Assembly (NCBI RefSeq): GCF_013372625.1
Contig: NZ_JABXFD010000574.1
Coordinates: forward strand, 1 to 33,353
DNA length: 33,353 nucleotides
DNA from: Actinomadura sp. BRA 177
GTDB lineage: Bacteria > Actinomycetota > Actinomycetes > Streptosporangiales > Streptosporangiaceae
Direction: 5' to 3'
A model generated the notes under the pieces. It saw nothing but the letters and a program-made list of their open reading frames with translations, had not been told where the DNA came from and did no database searches. Positions 15,449 through 23,547 of this stretch are shown here, piece after piece. Position 1 is the stretch's first letter. Every line of letters starts with the position of its first letter. The position numbers and the translations under genes are program-made.

Positions 15449-17217
15449 CGGTGGTCCAGGGGGATGCGGACGGTGAACACGGCGCCGGCGCCGCGCCCCA
15501 CGTGGAGCTCGCCGCCGTGCCGCCGGACGGCCCGGCCGACCAGCGCGAGGCCGAGCCCGTGCCCGACCGGCCAGCCGCCGGACGTCTTCGTCGTCCAGCC
15601 GCGCCGGAACATGTCGGGCACGTCGGACGGGTCGACGCCCCGCCCGCTGTCGGACACTTCCAGCAGGAGCGTACCGGCGTCCTCCCGGGCGGTGACGACG
15701 ACCCGCGGCGGCCGGGCGGCGGCGTTGTCGACGGCGGCGTCCACCGCGTTGTCGATCAGGTTGCCGAGGATGGTGACGAGGTCGCGGGCCTCGACGGTCC
15801 CCTCGATCGCGGTGTCCTCGGTGATGACCAGCTCGACGCCGCGCTCGGCGGCCTCGGCCGACTTGCCGAGCAGGAGGGCGGCCAGGACGGGTTCGGTGAC
15901 GGAGTCCACGACCCGGTCGGTGAGGCGCTGCGCGGCCGCGAGTTCGGCGGTGGCGAACTCGACGGCCTGGTCGGGACGGCCCAGCTCGACCAGCGACACC
16001 ACCGTGTGCAGGCGGTTCGCGGCCTCGTGCGCCTGCGAGCGCAGCGACTCGGCGAACCCGCGGACGGTGTCCAGCTCGCCGGTCAGGCTCTGCAGTTCGG
16101 TGTGGTCCCGGAAGGTGACGACGTTGCCCATCGCCCGGTCGCGGGACCGGACGGGCGAGGTGTTCACGACCAGCACGCGGGTGTCGCCGACGTGGATCTC
16201 GTCCGAGCGCGGCTCGGGCGCGACGAGGGTGGCGACCAGCTCGGCGGGCAGGCCGAGATCGGTGACGGGACGTCCGCGCAGGTCGGGCGGAGGCAGCACC
16301 GGCGACCGCCCGGGCCGCGCCCGTCCCGCGCCACCCGGGCGATGTGCGCCGGGGCTGGTCCTCCTGGCGTCCGGGTGAGGGGTACCGGATGGCCGTGTCG
16401 CGGTGGCCGGGTGGGGGATGCCGGGTGGCCGCCTCGCGGTGGTCGGGTGGGGTGCGCGCAGGTCGAGCAGGTCGAGGGCGGCGTCGTTGCACAGGACGAC
16501 GCGGCCCGCCCGGTCGAGGATGAGCAGGCCCTCGCGGACGGCGTGCAGGATCGCCTCGTAGTACTCGAACATCTCGCGCAGCTCGCCGGGCGCGACGCCG
16601 CGGGTCTGCCGGCGCAGCCGGGCGGAGACGAGGTAGCTGCCGGCCATCCCGGCGGCGAGCACGATGCCTGCGACGGCGCCGAGCGCGACCAGCCGCTGCT
16701 GCAGCCGGCCGGTGATCACCCGGACCGTGATGCCGACCGCGACCAGCGCCACCACCCGGTGCCGGTCGTCGAACACGGGGGTGACGGTCCGGACGGACGG
16801 GCCGAGCGTGCCGGTATAGGTCTCGGTGAACGTCCGGCCGGCGACGGCGGGCGCGGTGTTGCCGACGAAGTGCCCGCCGATCCGGGACGGGTTGGGGTGG
16901 GTGTAGCGGATCCCCGCCGGGCTCATGATCGTGATGAAGTCGACGCCGGTGTCGTGCCGGACGCGTTCGGCGTACGGCTGCAGCAGCGCGCTCGGGTCCG
17001 GGGTGGCGAGCGCCGTCCGGACGTTCTGCGCGTCCGCGATGCTCACCGCGACCGCCGTGACGGTCTGCGTCGCGCCGTCGTCGGCGGAGCGCCCGGCGTC
17101 CATGAAGGCGAGCACGGCACCGGCCGCGACGAGCAGCCCGACGATCGCGGCCTGCAGCACGAGCAGCTGCCGGGCCACGCTCCAGTTGCCGGGCACCGCC
17201 CAGCGGGGACGCCGCAT
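15445..17217 (-). CDS. CitA/DcuS-type sensor histidine kinase
   Basis: The 590-residue kinase starts at ATG 17217 after GGGAGG. A first helix (about 17-38) and second helix (about 175-196) bracket an extracellular PAS domain with the ligand motif YTHPNPSRIGGHFVG (105-119), which in CitA/DcuS binds citrate or C4-dicarboxylates. A cytoplasmic PAS follows (about 215-365), then the phospho-accepting H397 in SQAHEAANRLHTVV and a HATPase domain with NLIDNAVDA and GHGLGLALV. Residues about 256-310 of the inner PAS are a Pro/Arg/His/Thr-rich insert. Longer start points upstream were rejected because the signal-anchor helix begins just after this ATG. Confidence 0.9.
   Translation of the reverse strand: MRRPRWAVPGNWSVARQLLVLQAAIVGLLVAAGAVLAFMDAGRSADDGATQTVTAVAVSIADAQNVRTALATPDPSALLQPYAERVRHDTGVDFITIMSPAGIRYTHPNPSRIGGHFVGNTAPAVAGRTFTETYTGTLGPSVRTVTPVFDDRHRVVALVAVGITVRVITGRLQQRLVALGAVAGIVLAAGMAGSYLVSARLRRQTRGVAPGELREMFEYYEAILHAVREGLLILDRAGRVVLCNDAALDLLDLRAPHPTTARRPPGIPHPATATRPSGTPHPDARRTSPGAHRPGGAGRARPGRSPVLPPPDLRGRPVTDLGLPAELVATLVAPEPRSDEIHVGDTRVLVVNTSPVRSRDRAMGNVVTFRDHTELQSLTGELDTVRGFAESLRSQAHEAANRLHTVVSLVELGRPDQAVEFATAELAAAQRLTDRVVDSVTEPVLAALLLGKSAEAAERGVELVITEDTAIEGTVEARDLVTILGNLIDNAVDAAVDNAAARPPRVVVTAREDAGTLLLEVSDSGRGVDPSDVPDMFRRGWTTKTSGGWPVGHGLGLALVGRAVRRHGGELHVGRGAGAVFTVRIPLDHR
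16288..16452 (-). repeat. Low-complexity, repeat-bearing insert in the kinase PAS domain
   Basis: On the plus strand, GGTGGCCGGGTGGGG-, CGCGGTGG- and GGATG-type units recur here. They encode a Pro/Arg/His/Thr-rich insert in the middle of the cytoplasmic PAS domain, between LLDLRAP and RGRPVTDLGLP, which normally lie near each other. The frame stays open, so it looks like an in-frame expansion. Confidence 0.55.
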
Positions 17218-17272
17218 CGCACCTCCCGTGCCCGTTCGTTCCGGTCGCGCCGTGAACGAAATGTACACAAGC

Positions 17273-17286
17273 GTGACGGCCGTCAC
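17273..17286. promoter_or_regulatory. Perfect 14-bp palindrome, CRP-like site, between kinase gene and dctA
   Basis: GTGACGGCCGTCAC reads GTGA-N6-TCAC, the half-site arrangement of CRP/GlxR-type cAMP receptor proteins. It lies 55 bases upstream of the kinase start. The remainder of the 17218-17530 gap (313 bases) is GC-rich and carries the two divergent promoters, which I cannot place exactly. Confidence 0.5.
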
Positions 17287-17530
17287 AGGTCCGCGCATAG
17301 TAGCGGGTGCAGCAACCGCTGCTCCGCCGACCTCGCTCCCGACCTGCGCGGCCTCTCCCAGCGCGGGCGCCCGCCGTGTGCATGCGCCGTCCGTCCCGGC
17401 GCATGGGCGCCCGCCGACGAGCGGGCGCCCGTCCCGGACCGGCCCGGGACGGGCGCCGCTCCTCCCCGCCATCTCTCCCCCCGCGTCCAGGCGTGTCCGT
17501 TCCCGGTGGCCAGAGCCGAGGAGTGCAGCC

Positions 17531-18889
17531 GTGTCCGAGCCGACCGCCGCGCCACAGCGAGCGCGCCGCGACCGCGTCCATTATCTGTATCTCGCCGTCC
17601 TCGGCGCCGTGGTGCTGGGCGCCGCGGTCGGGCTCGCCGCCCCGGACTTCGCGCAGGAGCTGAAGCCGATCGGCACGGCGTTCGTGAATCTGATCAAGAT
17701 GATGATCTCGCCGATCATCTTCTGCACGATCGTGCTGGGCATCGGCTCGGTCACGAAGGCGGCGAAGGTGGGCAAGGTCGGCCTCGTCACGATCGCCTAC
17801 TTCATGGTGATGTCGACGTTCGCGCTGGCCATCGGGCTCGCGGTCGGGAACGTCCTGCATCCGGGCGAGGGCCTGCACCTGGACCCGTCGTCGGTCGCGG
17901 CGGCCAAGGAGCAGGCGCAGGGCGGCGAGGGCACCACCGACTTCCTGCTGGGGATCATCCCGGCCACGCTGGTGTCGGCGCTGACCGCGGGCCAGGTCCT
18001 GCAGGCGCTGCTGGTCGCGCTGCTCACCGGGTTCGCGCTGCAGGGCCTCGGGCCGGCGGGCGAGCCGATCCTGCGCGGCGTCGAGCACCTGCAGCGGCTC
18101 GTGTTCCGCGTCCTCTGGATGATCATGTGGGCGGCGCCGGTCGGCGCGTTCGGCGCGATCGCGGCGGTGGTCGGGTCGAGCGGCTGGGCGGCGCTGCGCA
18201 GCCTCGCGGTGATCATGCTGGGCTTCTACGCGACGTGCGTGGTGTTCGTGTTCGTCGTGCTCGGCGCGGTGCTGTGGGCGGTCAGCCGGATCAGCGTCTT
18301 CGCGCTGCTGCGCTACCTCGCCCGCGAGTTCCTGCTGATCCTGTCGACGTCGTCGTCGGAGTCGGCGCTGCCGCGGCTGATCGCGAAGATGGAGCACTTC
18401 GGGGTGAGCCGCCCGGTCGTCGGCATCACCGTCCCGACCGGGTACTCCTTCAACCTGGACGGGACGGCGATCTACCTGACGATGGCGACGCTGTTCATCG
18501 CGTCCGCGCAGGACCGGCCGCTGTCGGTCGGCGCGCAGATCCCGCTGCTGCTGTTCATGATCGTCGCGTCGAAGGGCGCGGCGGGCGTCACCGGCGCCGG
18601 GCTCGCCACCCTCGCGGGCGGCCTCCAGTCGCACCGGCCCGAGCTGGTGGACGGCGTGGGCTTCATCGTCGGCATCGACCGGTTCATGTCCGAGGCCCGC
18701 GCGCTGACGAACTTCGCGGGCAACGCCGTCGCGACCGTGGTGATCGGGACCTGGACGAAGGAGTTCGACGCCGAGCGGGCCCGCCGCGTCCTGGCCGGCG
18801 AGGACCCGTTCAACGAGGACACCATGCTCGACGACCACGTCCGCGCCCCGAAGCCGTCCGCCACGGAACCGGCCCCCGTGACGGCGTGA
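17531..18889 (+). CDS. dctA: C4-dicarboxylate:cation symporter (DctA type, SDF family)
   Basis: The 452-residue transporter has the family's eight helices and two hairpins. The serine-rich loop STSSSESALPRLIAKMEHFG and the signature PTGYSFNLDGTAIYLTMA are present, matching DctA rather than neutral amino acid members. It would import succinate, fumarate or malate with protons or sodium. GTG 17531 has GAGGAG about 7 bases upstream and gives a short basic N-terminus before the first helix. It is divergent from the CitA-type kinase/regulator operon, a standard arrangement for substrate-induced uptake. Confidence 0.92.
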   Translation: MSEPTAAPQRARRDRVHYLYLAVLGAVVLGAAVGLAAPDFAQELKPIGTAFVNLIKMMISPIIFCTIVLGIGSVTKAAKVGKVGLVTIAYFMVMSTFALAIGLAVGNVLHPGEGLHLDPSSVAAAKEQAQGGEGTTDFLLGIIPATLVSALTAGQVLQALLVALLTGFALQGLGPAGEPILRGVEHLQRLVFRVLWMIMWAAPVGAFGAIAAVVGSSGWAALRSLAVIMLGFYATCVVFVFVVLGAVLWAVSRISVFALLRYLAREFLLILSTSSSESALPRLIAKMEHFGVSRPVVGITVPTGYSFNLDGTAIYLTMATLFIASAQDRPLSVGAQIPLLLFMIVASKGAAGVTGAGLATLAGGLQSHRPELVDGVGFIVGIDRFMSEARALTNFAGNAVATVVIGTWTKEFDAERARRVLAGEDPFNEDTMLDDHVRAPKPSATEPAPVTA

Positions 18890-18894
18890 GACGC

Positions 18895-18932
18895 GGCCGC
18901 CCGGTGCCACGCGCCCCGGTACCGGGCGGGCC
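18895..18932. terminator. Bidirectional hairpin between dctA and the AmaP-like gene
   Basis: GCCCGGT (18899-18905) pairs with ACCGGGC (18921-18927), extended by GGCC (18895-18898) with GGCC (18929-18932) across a one-base bulge. It fills the gap between convergent stops. Confidence 0.6.
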
Positions 18933-18933
18933 G

Positions 18934-19497
18934 TCAGGCGGGCTCGGGCTGCGGGCGGCGGCGACGGGGGCGCGCGAACACCGGGCGGAAGCGGATCACC
19001 ACCGGCAGGTCGGGCATCCCGAGCGCGCGGCGGTAGCGCTCGACCGGGCCCGCGCCCAGCTCCCCGTACACCTCGCCCACCAGCGTGTCGCCCGCGCAGG
19101 AGACGTTCAGCAGCAGGCGCGGCCGGTCGGCCGTGCCGGTGAGCCGGACGCGGACGTCCTCGACGCCGGGCAGCGCGCGCACGTCCCGGTCGAGGTCGGC
19201 GCCGGCCGCCCGCGCCCGGACGCGGGTCTCGCCGTCCAGGTCGGGCCACCGCTGGTGGACGAGCGTCCGGCCCTGCAGGACGAGCCACAGCTGCCCGGCG
19301 AGGGCCAGCAGCTCGGCGGCGCCCGCCGCGGCCGGCAGGAACCACCCGGCGCCGTCCGCGAAGCGCACCAGCGCGGGGTCGAGCAGCGGCCTGTCCGACG
19401 GGGCGCCGAACGCGTCGAACGCGCCCAGCCCGAGAGCCGTGGCCAGCGCACCGGCCAGCAGCAGCACCGCCCCGGTCACCGCGATCGCGATCCGCAT
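18934..19497 (-). CDS. amaP: AmaP-like alkaline shock response membrane anchor protein
   Basis: The 187-residue protein has an N-terminal helix (about 3-28) and a second helix near 50-78 (WFLPAAAGAAELLALAGQLWLVL), followed by a soluble domain and a basic tail (RPRRRRPQPEPA). This two-helix hairpin plus small domain matches AmaP proteins, which anchor Asp23 to the membrane in Firmicutes and Actinobacteria. It begins 2 bases after the stop of the DUF6286 gene, so both are co-translated. No asp23/gls24 gene lies next to it here. Confidence 0.7.
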   Translation of the reverse strand: MRIAIAVTGAVLLLAGALATALGLGAFDAFGAPSDRPLLDPALVRFADGAGWFLPAAAGAAELLALAGQLWLVLQGRTLVHQRWPDLDGETRVRARAAGADLDRDVRALPGVEDVRVRLTGTADRPRLLLNVSCAGDTLVGEVYGELGAGPVERYRRALGMPDLPVVIRFRPVFARPRRRRPQPEPA

Positions 19498-19499
19498 GA

Positions 19500-20120
19500 T
19501 CAGTCCTTCCGCCAGCCGAGCCGGACGTCGACCGGCGGCCGGTGCATCGGCTCGATCCGGTCCAGGCGCGCGTCGACCGCGGCCCGGACCAGCTCCGGCA
19601 GGTTCGACGGGTTGCGGTAATAGGTGCCGGCCCGGACGACCAGGCCCCGCCGGAAGACGCCGAGGCCCCGGACGCGGGCGCGCTCGATGCCGGGCACCTC
19701 CAGGGCCGCGTCGGCGACCGCCCGGCGCAGCGCGGCACGTCCGATGAGGCCGGCCTGGCGCGGGTCGGAACCGGCCAGCGGCACCCCGCGCAGCCGGCCG
19801 GGCAGTGCGGCGACCAGGAACGCGGCCCCGAGGACCGCCACCGCCGCCGCCACGACCACGACGTTCGGGTCGCTCCACGCGTACCGGCGCAGGACGTCCA
19901 GCAGGGCGGCCACGCCCGGCACCGGATGCACCGCGGACCCCAGCGCCGCCGCCAGCAGCTCGATCGCGGCGACCCCGCCCGCCGCCGTCACCAGCAGCGA
20001 CGCGGCGAACCCCGCGAACGCGCGGCGCGGCCGGAACTCGCGCACGGCCAGCCGCCGCGCCTCCCGCCTGCTCCGCTCCTCCTCGATCAGGTCCTGGACC
20101 AACGCCTCGGCCATAGCCAC
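19500..20120 (-). CDS. DUF6286-type membrane protein of the Asp23/AmaP envelope group
   Basis: The product is about 206 residues. A basic cytoplasmic N-terminus with many Arg leads to two helices (near 36-60 and 86-112), then a domain ending ARLDRIEPMHRPPVDVRLGWRKD. Such proteins usually sit beside asp23-family and amaP genes and are thought to help envelope stress homeostasis; the role is poorly known. Start may be GTG 20120 or ATG 20114, with GGGGGTG upstream of the latter. Its partner amaP follows directly. Confidence 0.65.
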   Translation of the reverse strand: MAMAEALVQDLIEEERSRREARRLAVREFRPRRAFAGFAASLLVTAAGGVAAIELLAAALGSAVHPVPGVAALLDVLRRYAWSDPNVVVVAAAVAVLGAAFLVAALPGRLRGVPLAGSDPRQAGLIGRAALRRAVADAALEVPGIERARVRGLGVFRRGLVVRAGTYYRNPSNLPELVRAAVDARLDRIEPMHRPPVDVRLGWRKD

Positions 20121-20280
20121 CCCCGTGAGCCATCGGCACGTCCGACATCCTCACTCATCGTGAGGCATGACCACGCGGAGTGAAACACGCCATGCCGACA
20201 TCTCACGGAAAACCCCAGGTCAGCGGAAGCATCAGGGGAACGCCGACGCAAGCGGAGCGCGTCGGCGCCAAGCGTCCAAG

Positions 20281-20349
20281 GCCAGCGCCGGCGTCGGGGT
20301 CAGCGCTGGCGTGGCAGCGCTGGCGTCAGGGGCCGTGCTGGTGTTGGGG
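20281..20349. repeat. Short repeat and hairpin cluster downstream of purU
   Basis: GCCAGCGC (20281-20288) can pair with GCGCTGGC (20303-20310), and AGCGCTGGCGT recurs at 20302-20312 and 20316-20326. Several GGGGTCAGCG copies flank it. On the minus strand this follows the purU stop and could terminate its transcript. The rest of 20121-20280 shows no gene. Confidence 0.45.
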
Positions 20350-21207
20350 TCAGCGGAAGATGACCGTGCGGTCGCCGTTGAGGAGGACGCGGTGCTCGGC
20401 GTGCCAGCGGACGGCGCGGGCCAGCGCGAGGCACTCGACGTCGCGGCCGACCGCCACCAGCTCCTCCGGGCTGTGGGTGTGGTCGACGCGGGCGACCTCC
20501 TGCTCGATGATCGGCCCCTCGTCCAGGTCGGCGGTGACGTAGTGCGCGGTGGCGCCGATCAGCTTCACGCCGCGGGCGTGCGCCTGGTGGTAGGGGCGGG
20601 CGCCCTTGAAGCTCGGCAGGAACGAGTGGTGGATGTTGATGATCTGCCCGGGGAGCTTGGCGCAGAAGTCGTCCGACAGGATCTGCATGTACCGGGCGAG
20701 GACGACGAGGTCGGCGCGGTAGTGCTCGACCAGCGTGAGGATCTCCGCCTCCTGCCCCGCCTTGCCGCCGGACCCGGCCGGCAGGTGGTGGTAGTCGATC
20801 CCGTACGACTGGGTGAGGGGCCGCAGGTCGGGGTGGTTGGACGCGACGGCGACGATGTCGATGTCGAGCAGCCCGGACCGCGTCCGGTACAGCAGGTCGT
20901 TCAGGCAGTGCCCGCCCTTCGACACCATGATGAGGACGCGCGGGCGCTCGGCCAGCGCGTGCAGCCGCCATTGCAGCCCGAGTTCCGGCACCAGCGACGC
21001 GAACGCGCCGCGCAGCTCGTCGGGGTCGGTGTCGTCCAGGGCCGCGAACTGCACCCGCATGAAGAACGTGCCGGACTCGCCGTCGCCGAACTGCTGGCTC
21101 TCCACGATGTTGCATCCGCGCTCGGCCAGCAGTCCCGAGACGGCCGCGACGATGCCGGGCCGGTCGGGGCAGGACAGGGTCAGGACGAATTCGTTCAACG
21201 GTCTCAC
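20350..21207 (-). CDS. purU: Formyltetrahydrofolate deformylase
   Basis: PurU hydrolyses 10-formyl-tetrahydrofolate to formate and tetrahydrofolate, balancing one-carbon pools. The ~285-residue product has an N-terminal ACT domain (LTLSCPDRPGIVAAVSG, residues 8-80). The hydrolase domain follows with INIHHSFLPSFKGARPYHQA holding the catalytic Asn-His, and LDEGPIIEQ with the catalytic Asp. The start is uncertain: GTG 21207 or TTG 21198, both in frame with weak ribosome sites. It stands alone on the minus strand, divergent from the esterase gene. Confidence 0.93.
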   Translation of the reverse strand: MRPLNEFVLTLSCPDRPGIVAAVSGLLAERGCNIVESQQFGDGESGTFFMRVQFAALDDTDPDELRGAFASLVPELGLQWRLHALAERPRVLIMVSKGGHCLNDLLYRTRSGLLDIDIVAVASNHPDLRPLTQSYGIDYHHLPAGSGGKAGQEAEILTLVEHYRADLVVLARYMQILSDDFCAKLPGQIINIHHSFLPSFKGARPYHQAHARGVKLIGATAHYVTADLDEGPIIEQEVARVDHTHSPEELVAVGRDVECLALARAVRWHAEHRVLLNGDRTVIFR

Positions 21208-21324
21208 TCTTATCGCGGCGCGGCAGCTCAGAACGGGTCCCTTCGAGCTTACGCGGCCCCGTTGCGTCCCGCCGCCGTCCTTCCACGTGTCCACGCGAAA
21301 CCACGGCGGCGCGCCCGCGTTCGT

Positions 21325-21338
21325 CTACTCGTGAGTAG
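21325..21338. promoter_or_regulatory. Near-perfect palindrome in the purU / esterase divergent promoter region
   Basis: CTACTC-GT-GAGTAG has 6-bp arms around a 2-base centre and lies 34 bases before the esterase start. It is a fair operator candidate; no regulator is adjacent. Confidence 0.35.
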
Positions 21339-21372
21339 TTTGAGGGTGTCCGTTGGGGTTAGTTTTGCGTTC

Positions 21373-22305
21373 ATGCGGCGAATCCTGGTCGTGGTACTGG
21401 CGGTGGCCCTCGTGCTCGCGGGCTGCACCGAGGAGCACGGCACGAAGGGCGGGAAGGGCGGGCGCCCGGCGAAGGTGGACGGCGTCCCCACGTCGGCGGG
21501 CACGCACAAGCAGAAGATGGACGTGGGGACGTTGGGGCACCGCGAGTTCCTGCTGCACGTCCCGGGCAAGGTGTCGGACGGCGAGTGGGAGGACGGCAAG
21601 CCCGCCGAGCCGCCCGCACTGGTCATCGCCCTGCACGGCGGGCTCGCCAACATGGGCAAGATGGAGGACCTGACCGGCTTCGACAAGCTGTCGGACGAGC
21701 ACGGCTTCCTCGTCGCCTACCCGGACGGGTTCATGACCACCTGGAACGCGGGCGACTGCTGCGGCGCCGCGAAGATCGGGAACATCGACGACGTGGGATT
21801 CCTGACCAAGCTGATCGACAAGATGACCGATGCGGGGCTGGCCGACCCGAAGCGCGTCTACGTCACCGGGTTCTCCAACGGCGCGGGCATGGCGTACAAG
21901 ATGGCCTGCGAGAAGCCGGACAAGGTGGCGGCGATCGGGGTCGTCGAGGGCGCGCTGGTGACGCACTGCGATCCCGGCCGGCCGGTCTCGGCGATGATCT
22001 TCCACGGGACGGCGGACCGGAACGTCCCGTTCCACGGCGGCGGCGACCGCGACTTCAACGACAAGCGCCCGTTCCCGCCGGTGTCGAAGGCGGTCGAGTT
22101 CTGGCGTAAGCTCGCCGATCTGCCCGAACCGCACAAACAGGTCAAGGCGCTCGGCGACGACACGACCTGCGAGAGCACGGGCAAGGGGGCACAGGGCGTC
22201 GCGGTGACCTTCTGCAAGATCCAGGGCGGGAAGCACCAGTGGCCGGACGAGGCGAGCCCGATGCTCTGGGACTTCTTCGCCGCGCATCCTCGCGGCGGTA
22301 CGTGA
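21373..22305 (+). CDS. LpqC-like poly(3-hydroxybutyrate) depolymerase/feruloyl-esterase family lipoprotein
   Basis: The 310-residue alpha/beta hydrolase has a lipoprotein signal with lipobox LVLAGC (C18). Catalytic elements are the oxyanion loop LHGGLANMG, nucleophile Ser in VTGFSNGAGM, Asp in HGTADRNVPF and His in GGKHQWP. Several Cys (DCCG, ACEK, THCD, TTCES, TFCK) suggest disulfides outside the cell. LpqC relatives are secreted carbohydrate or polyester esterases; the exact substrate is unclear. ATG 21373 was chosen because it starts the signal peptide; open sequence upstream is antisense to purU. Confidence 0.85.
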   Translation: MRRILVVVLAVALVLAGCTEEHGTKGGKGGRPAKVDGVPTSAGTHKQKMDVGTLGHREFLLHVPGKVSDGEWEDGKPAEPPALVIALHGGLANMGKMEDLTGFDKLSDEHGFLVAYPDGFMTTWNAGDCCGAAKIGNIDDVGFLTKLIDKMTDAGLADPKRVYVTGFSNGAGMAYKMACEKPDKVAAIGVVEGALVTHCDPGRPVSAMIFHGTADRNVPFHGGGDRDFNDKRPFPPVSKAVEFWRKLADLPEPHKQVKALGDDTTCESTGKGAQGVAVTFCKIQGGKHQWPDEASPMLWDFFAAHPRGGT

Positions 22306-22337
22306 GAGCTTTTCACATTAGCCGGTAGTGTGGCAGT

Positions 22338-23531
22338 GTGACGAGCATGAACCTCCGGGACCGCTATGACGCCGCGACCACCGGGGTCGAGGCGCCGTTC
22401 GCCGTCGTCGACCTGGCGGCCCTGCGCGCCAACGCCGCCGGCCTCGTCCGCCGCGCCGCCGGCAAGCCGATCCGCGTCGCGAGCAAGTCGGTGCGCTGCC
22501 GGGCGATCCTGGAAGACGTCCTCGCGATGGACGGGTTCGCCGGGATCATGGCGTTCACGCTCCCCGAGGCGCTGTGGCTGGCCCGCGAGGGCCTCAGCGA
22601 CGACATCCTCGTCGCCTACCCGACCGCCGACCGGACGGCCATCGCCGCGCTCGCCGACGACGCCGAGGCGGCCCGCGTCATCACGCTCATGGTCGACTCC
22701 CCCGAGCACCTCGAACTGATCGAGGACGCCGCCGGCGACCGGAAGATCCGCGTCTGCATCGACATCGACGCCTCGTACCGCCCCCTCGGCGGACGGGTCC
22801 GGATCGGTGCGCTGCGCTCCCCGCTGCGTACCGCCGCCGAGGTCTGCGCGTTCGCCGAGCGCGTCCTCAAGCGGCCGTCGCTCGACCTGGTCGGGCTGAT
22901 GGCCTACGAGTCGCAGATCGCCGGTGTCGGAGACGTCCCGCCCGGACGTCCGGCGAGGGGCCGCGTCATCCGCGCCATGCAGCGGCAGTCCCGGCTGGAG
23001 CTGGCCCGGCGGCGCGCCGCGATCGTGCGGGCCGTCCGGGAGCTGACCGACCTCGAATTCGTCAACGGCGGCGGCACCGGCAGCGTCGAGAAGACGGCCG
23101 CCGAACGCGCCGTCACCGAGGTCGCGGCGGGCTCCGGCCTCTACCAGCCGCACCTTTTCGACCAGTACTCGAACTTCACCGGACGTCCCGCCGCACTGTT
23201 CGCGCTGCCTGTCGTCCGCCGCCCCGCGCCGGGCGTCGCGACCTGCCTCGGCGGCGGCTACCTGGCGTCCGGCCCGGCCGACGCCATCCGCCTCCCCCAG
23301 CCGTACCTGCCGACCGGGCTCTCCTACGACCCGAACGAGGGCGCCGGCGAAGTGCAGACACCGCTGCTCGGACGCGCCGCCGACCTGCTGTCCATCGGCG
23401 ACCGCGTCTGGTTCCGCCACACCAAGGCCGGCGAGCTGTGCGAACGCTTCGACGCCCTGCACCTCATCGAGGACGGCCGCCACGTCCGCACCGTCCCCAC
23501 CTACCGGGGCGAAGGCCAGACGTTCCTGTAG
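22338..23531 (+). CDS. Fold-III PLP amino acid aldolase/deaminase (D-threonine aldolase-like)
   Basis: The 397-residue enzyme has an alanine-racemase-type barrel. PLP lysine is K50 in RVASKSVRC, and the phosphate-binding region NGGGTGSVEKT lies near 240. A C-terminal beta domain (CLGGGYLASGPAD to the end) matches D-serine dehydratase and D-threonine aldolase relatives, including the late metal-site region. It probably acts on a D-hydroxy amino acid; the substrate is inferred. GTG 22338 sits 32 bases after the esterase stop. Confidence 0.82.
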   Translation: MTSMNLRDRYDAATTGVEAPFAVVDLAALRANAAGLVRRAAGKPIRVASKSVRCRAILEDVLAMDGFAGIMAFTLPEALWLAREGLSDDILVAYPTADRTAIAALADDAEAARVITLMVDSPEHLELIEDAAGDRKIRVCIDIDASYRPLGGRVRIGALRSPLRTAAEVCAFAERVLKRPSLDLVGLMAYESQIAGVGDVPPGRPARGRVIRAMQRQSRLELARRRAAIVRAVRELTDLEFVNGGGTGSVEKTAAERAVTEVAAGSGLYQPHLFDQYSNFTGRPAALFALPVVRRPAPGVATCLGGGYLASGPADAIRLPQPYLPTGLSYDPNEGAGEVQTPLLGRAADLLSIGDRVWFRHTKAGELCERFDALHLIEDGRHVRTVPTYRGEGQTFL

Positions 23532-23547
23532 CGCGTAGGTTGGGGGG

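Noticed and set aside
14777-19738. Very long open frames antisense or out of frame to the kinase, symporter and membrane genes
   Set aside because: They are shadows of GC-rich codon usage. The encoded sequences are Arg/Ala/Gly-rich without domains, and the opposing frames hold clear families.
20281-20349. CRISPR-like array
   Set aside because: The repeats are very short, overlapping and GC-rich, with no regular spacers or cas genes.
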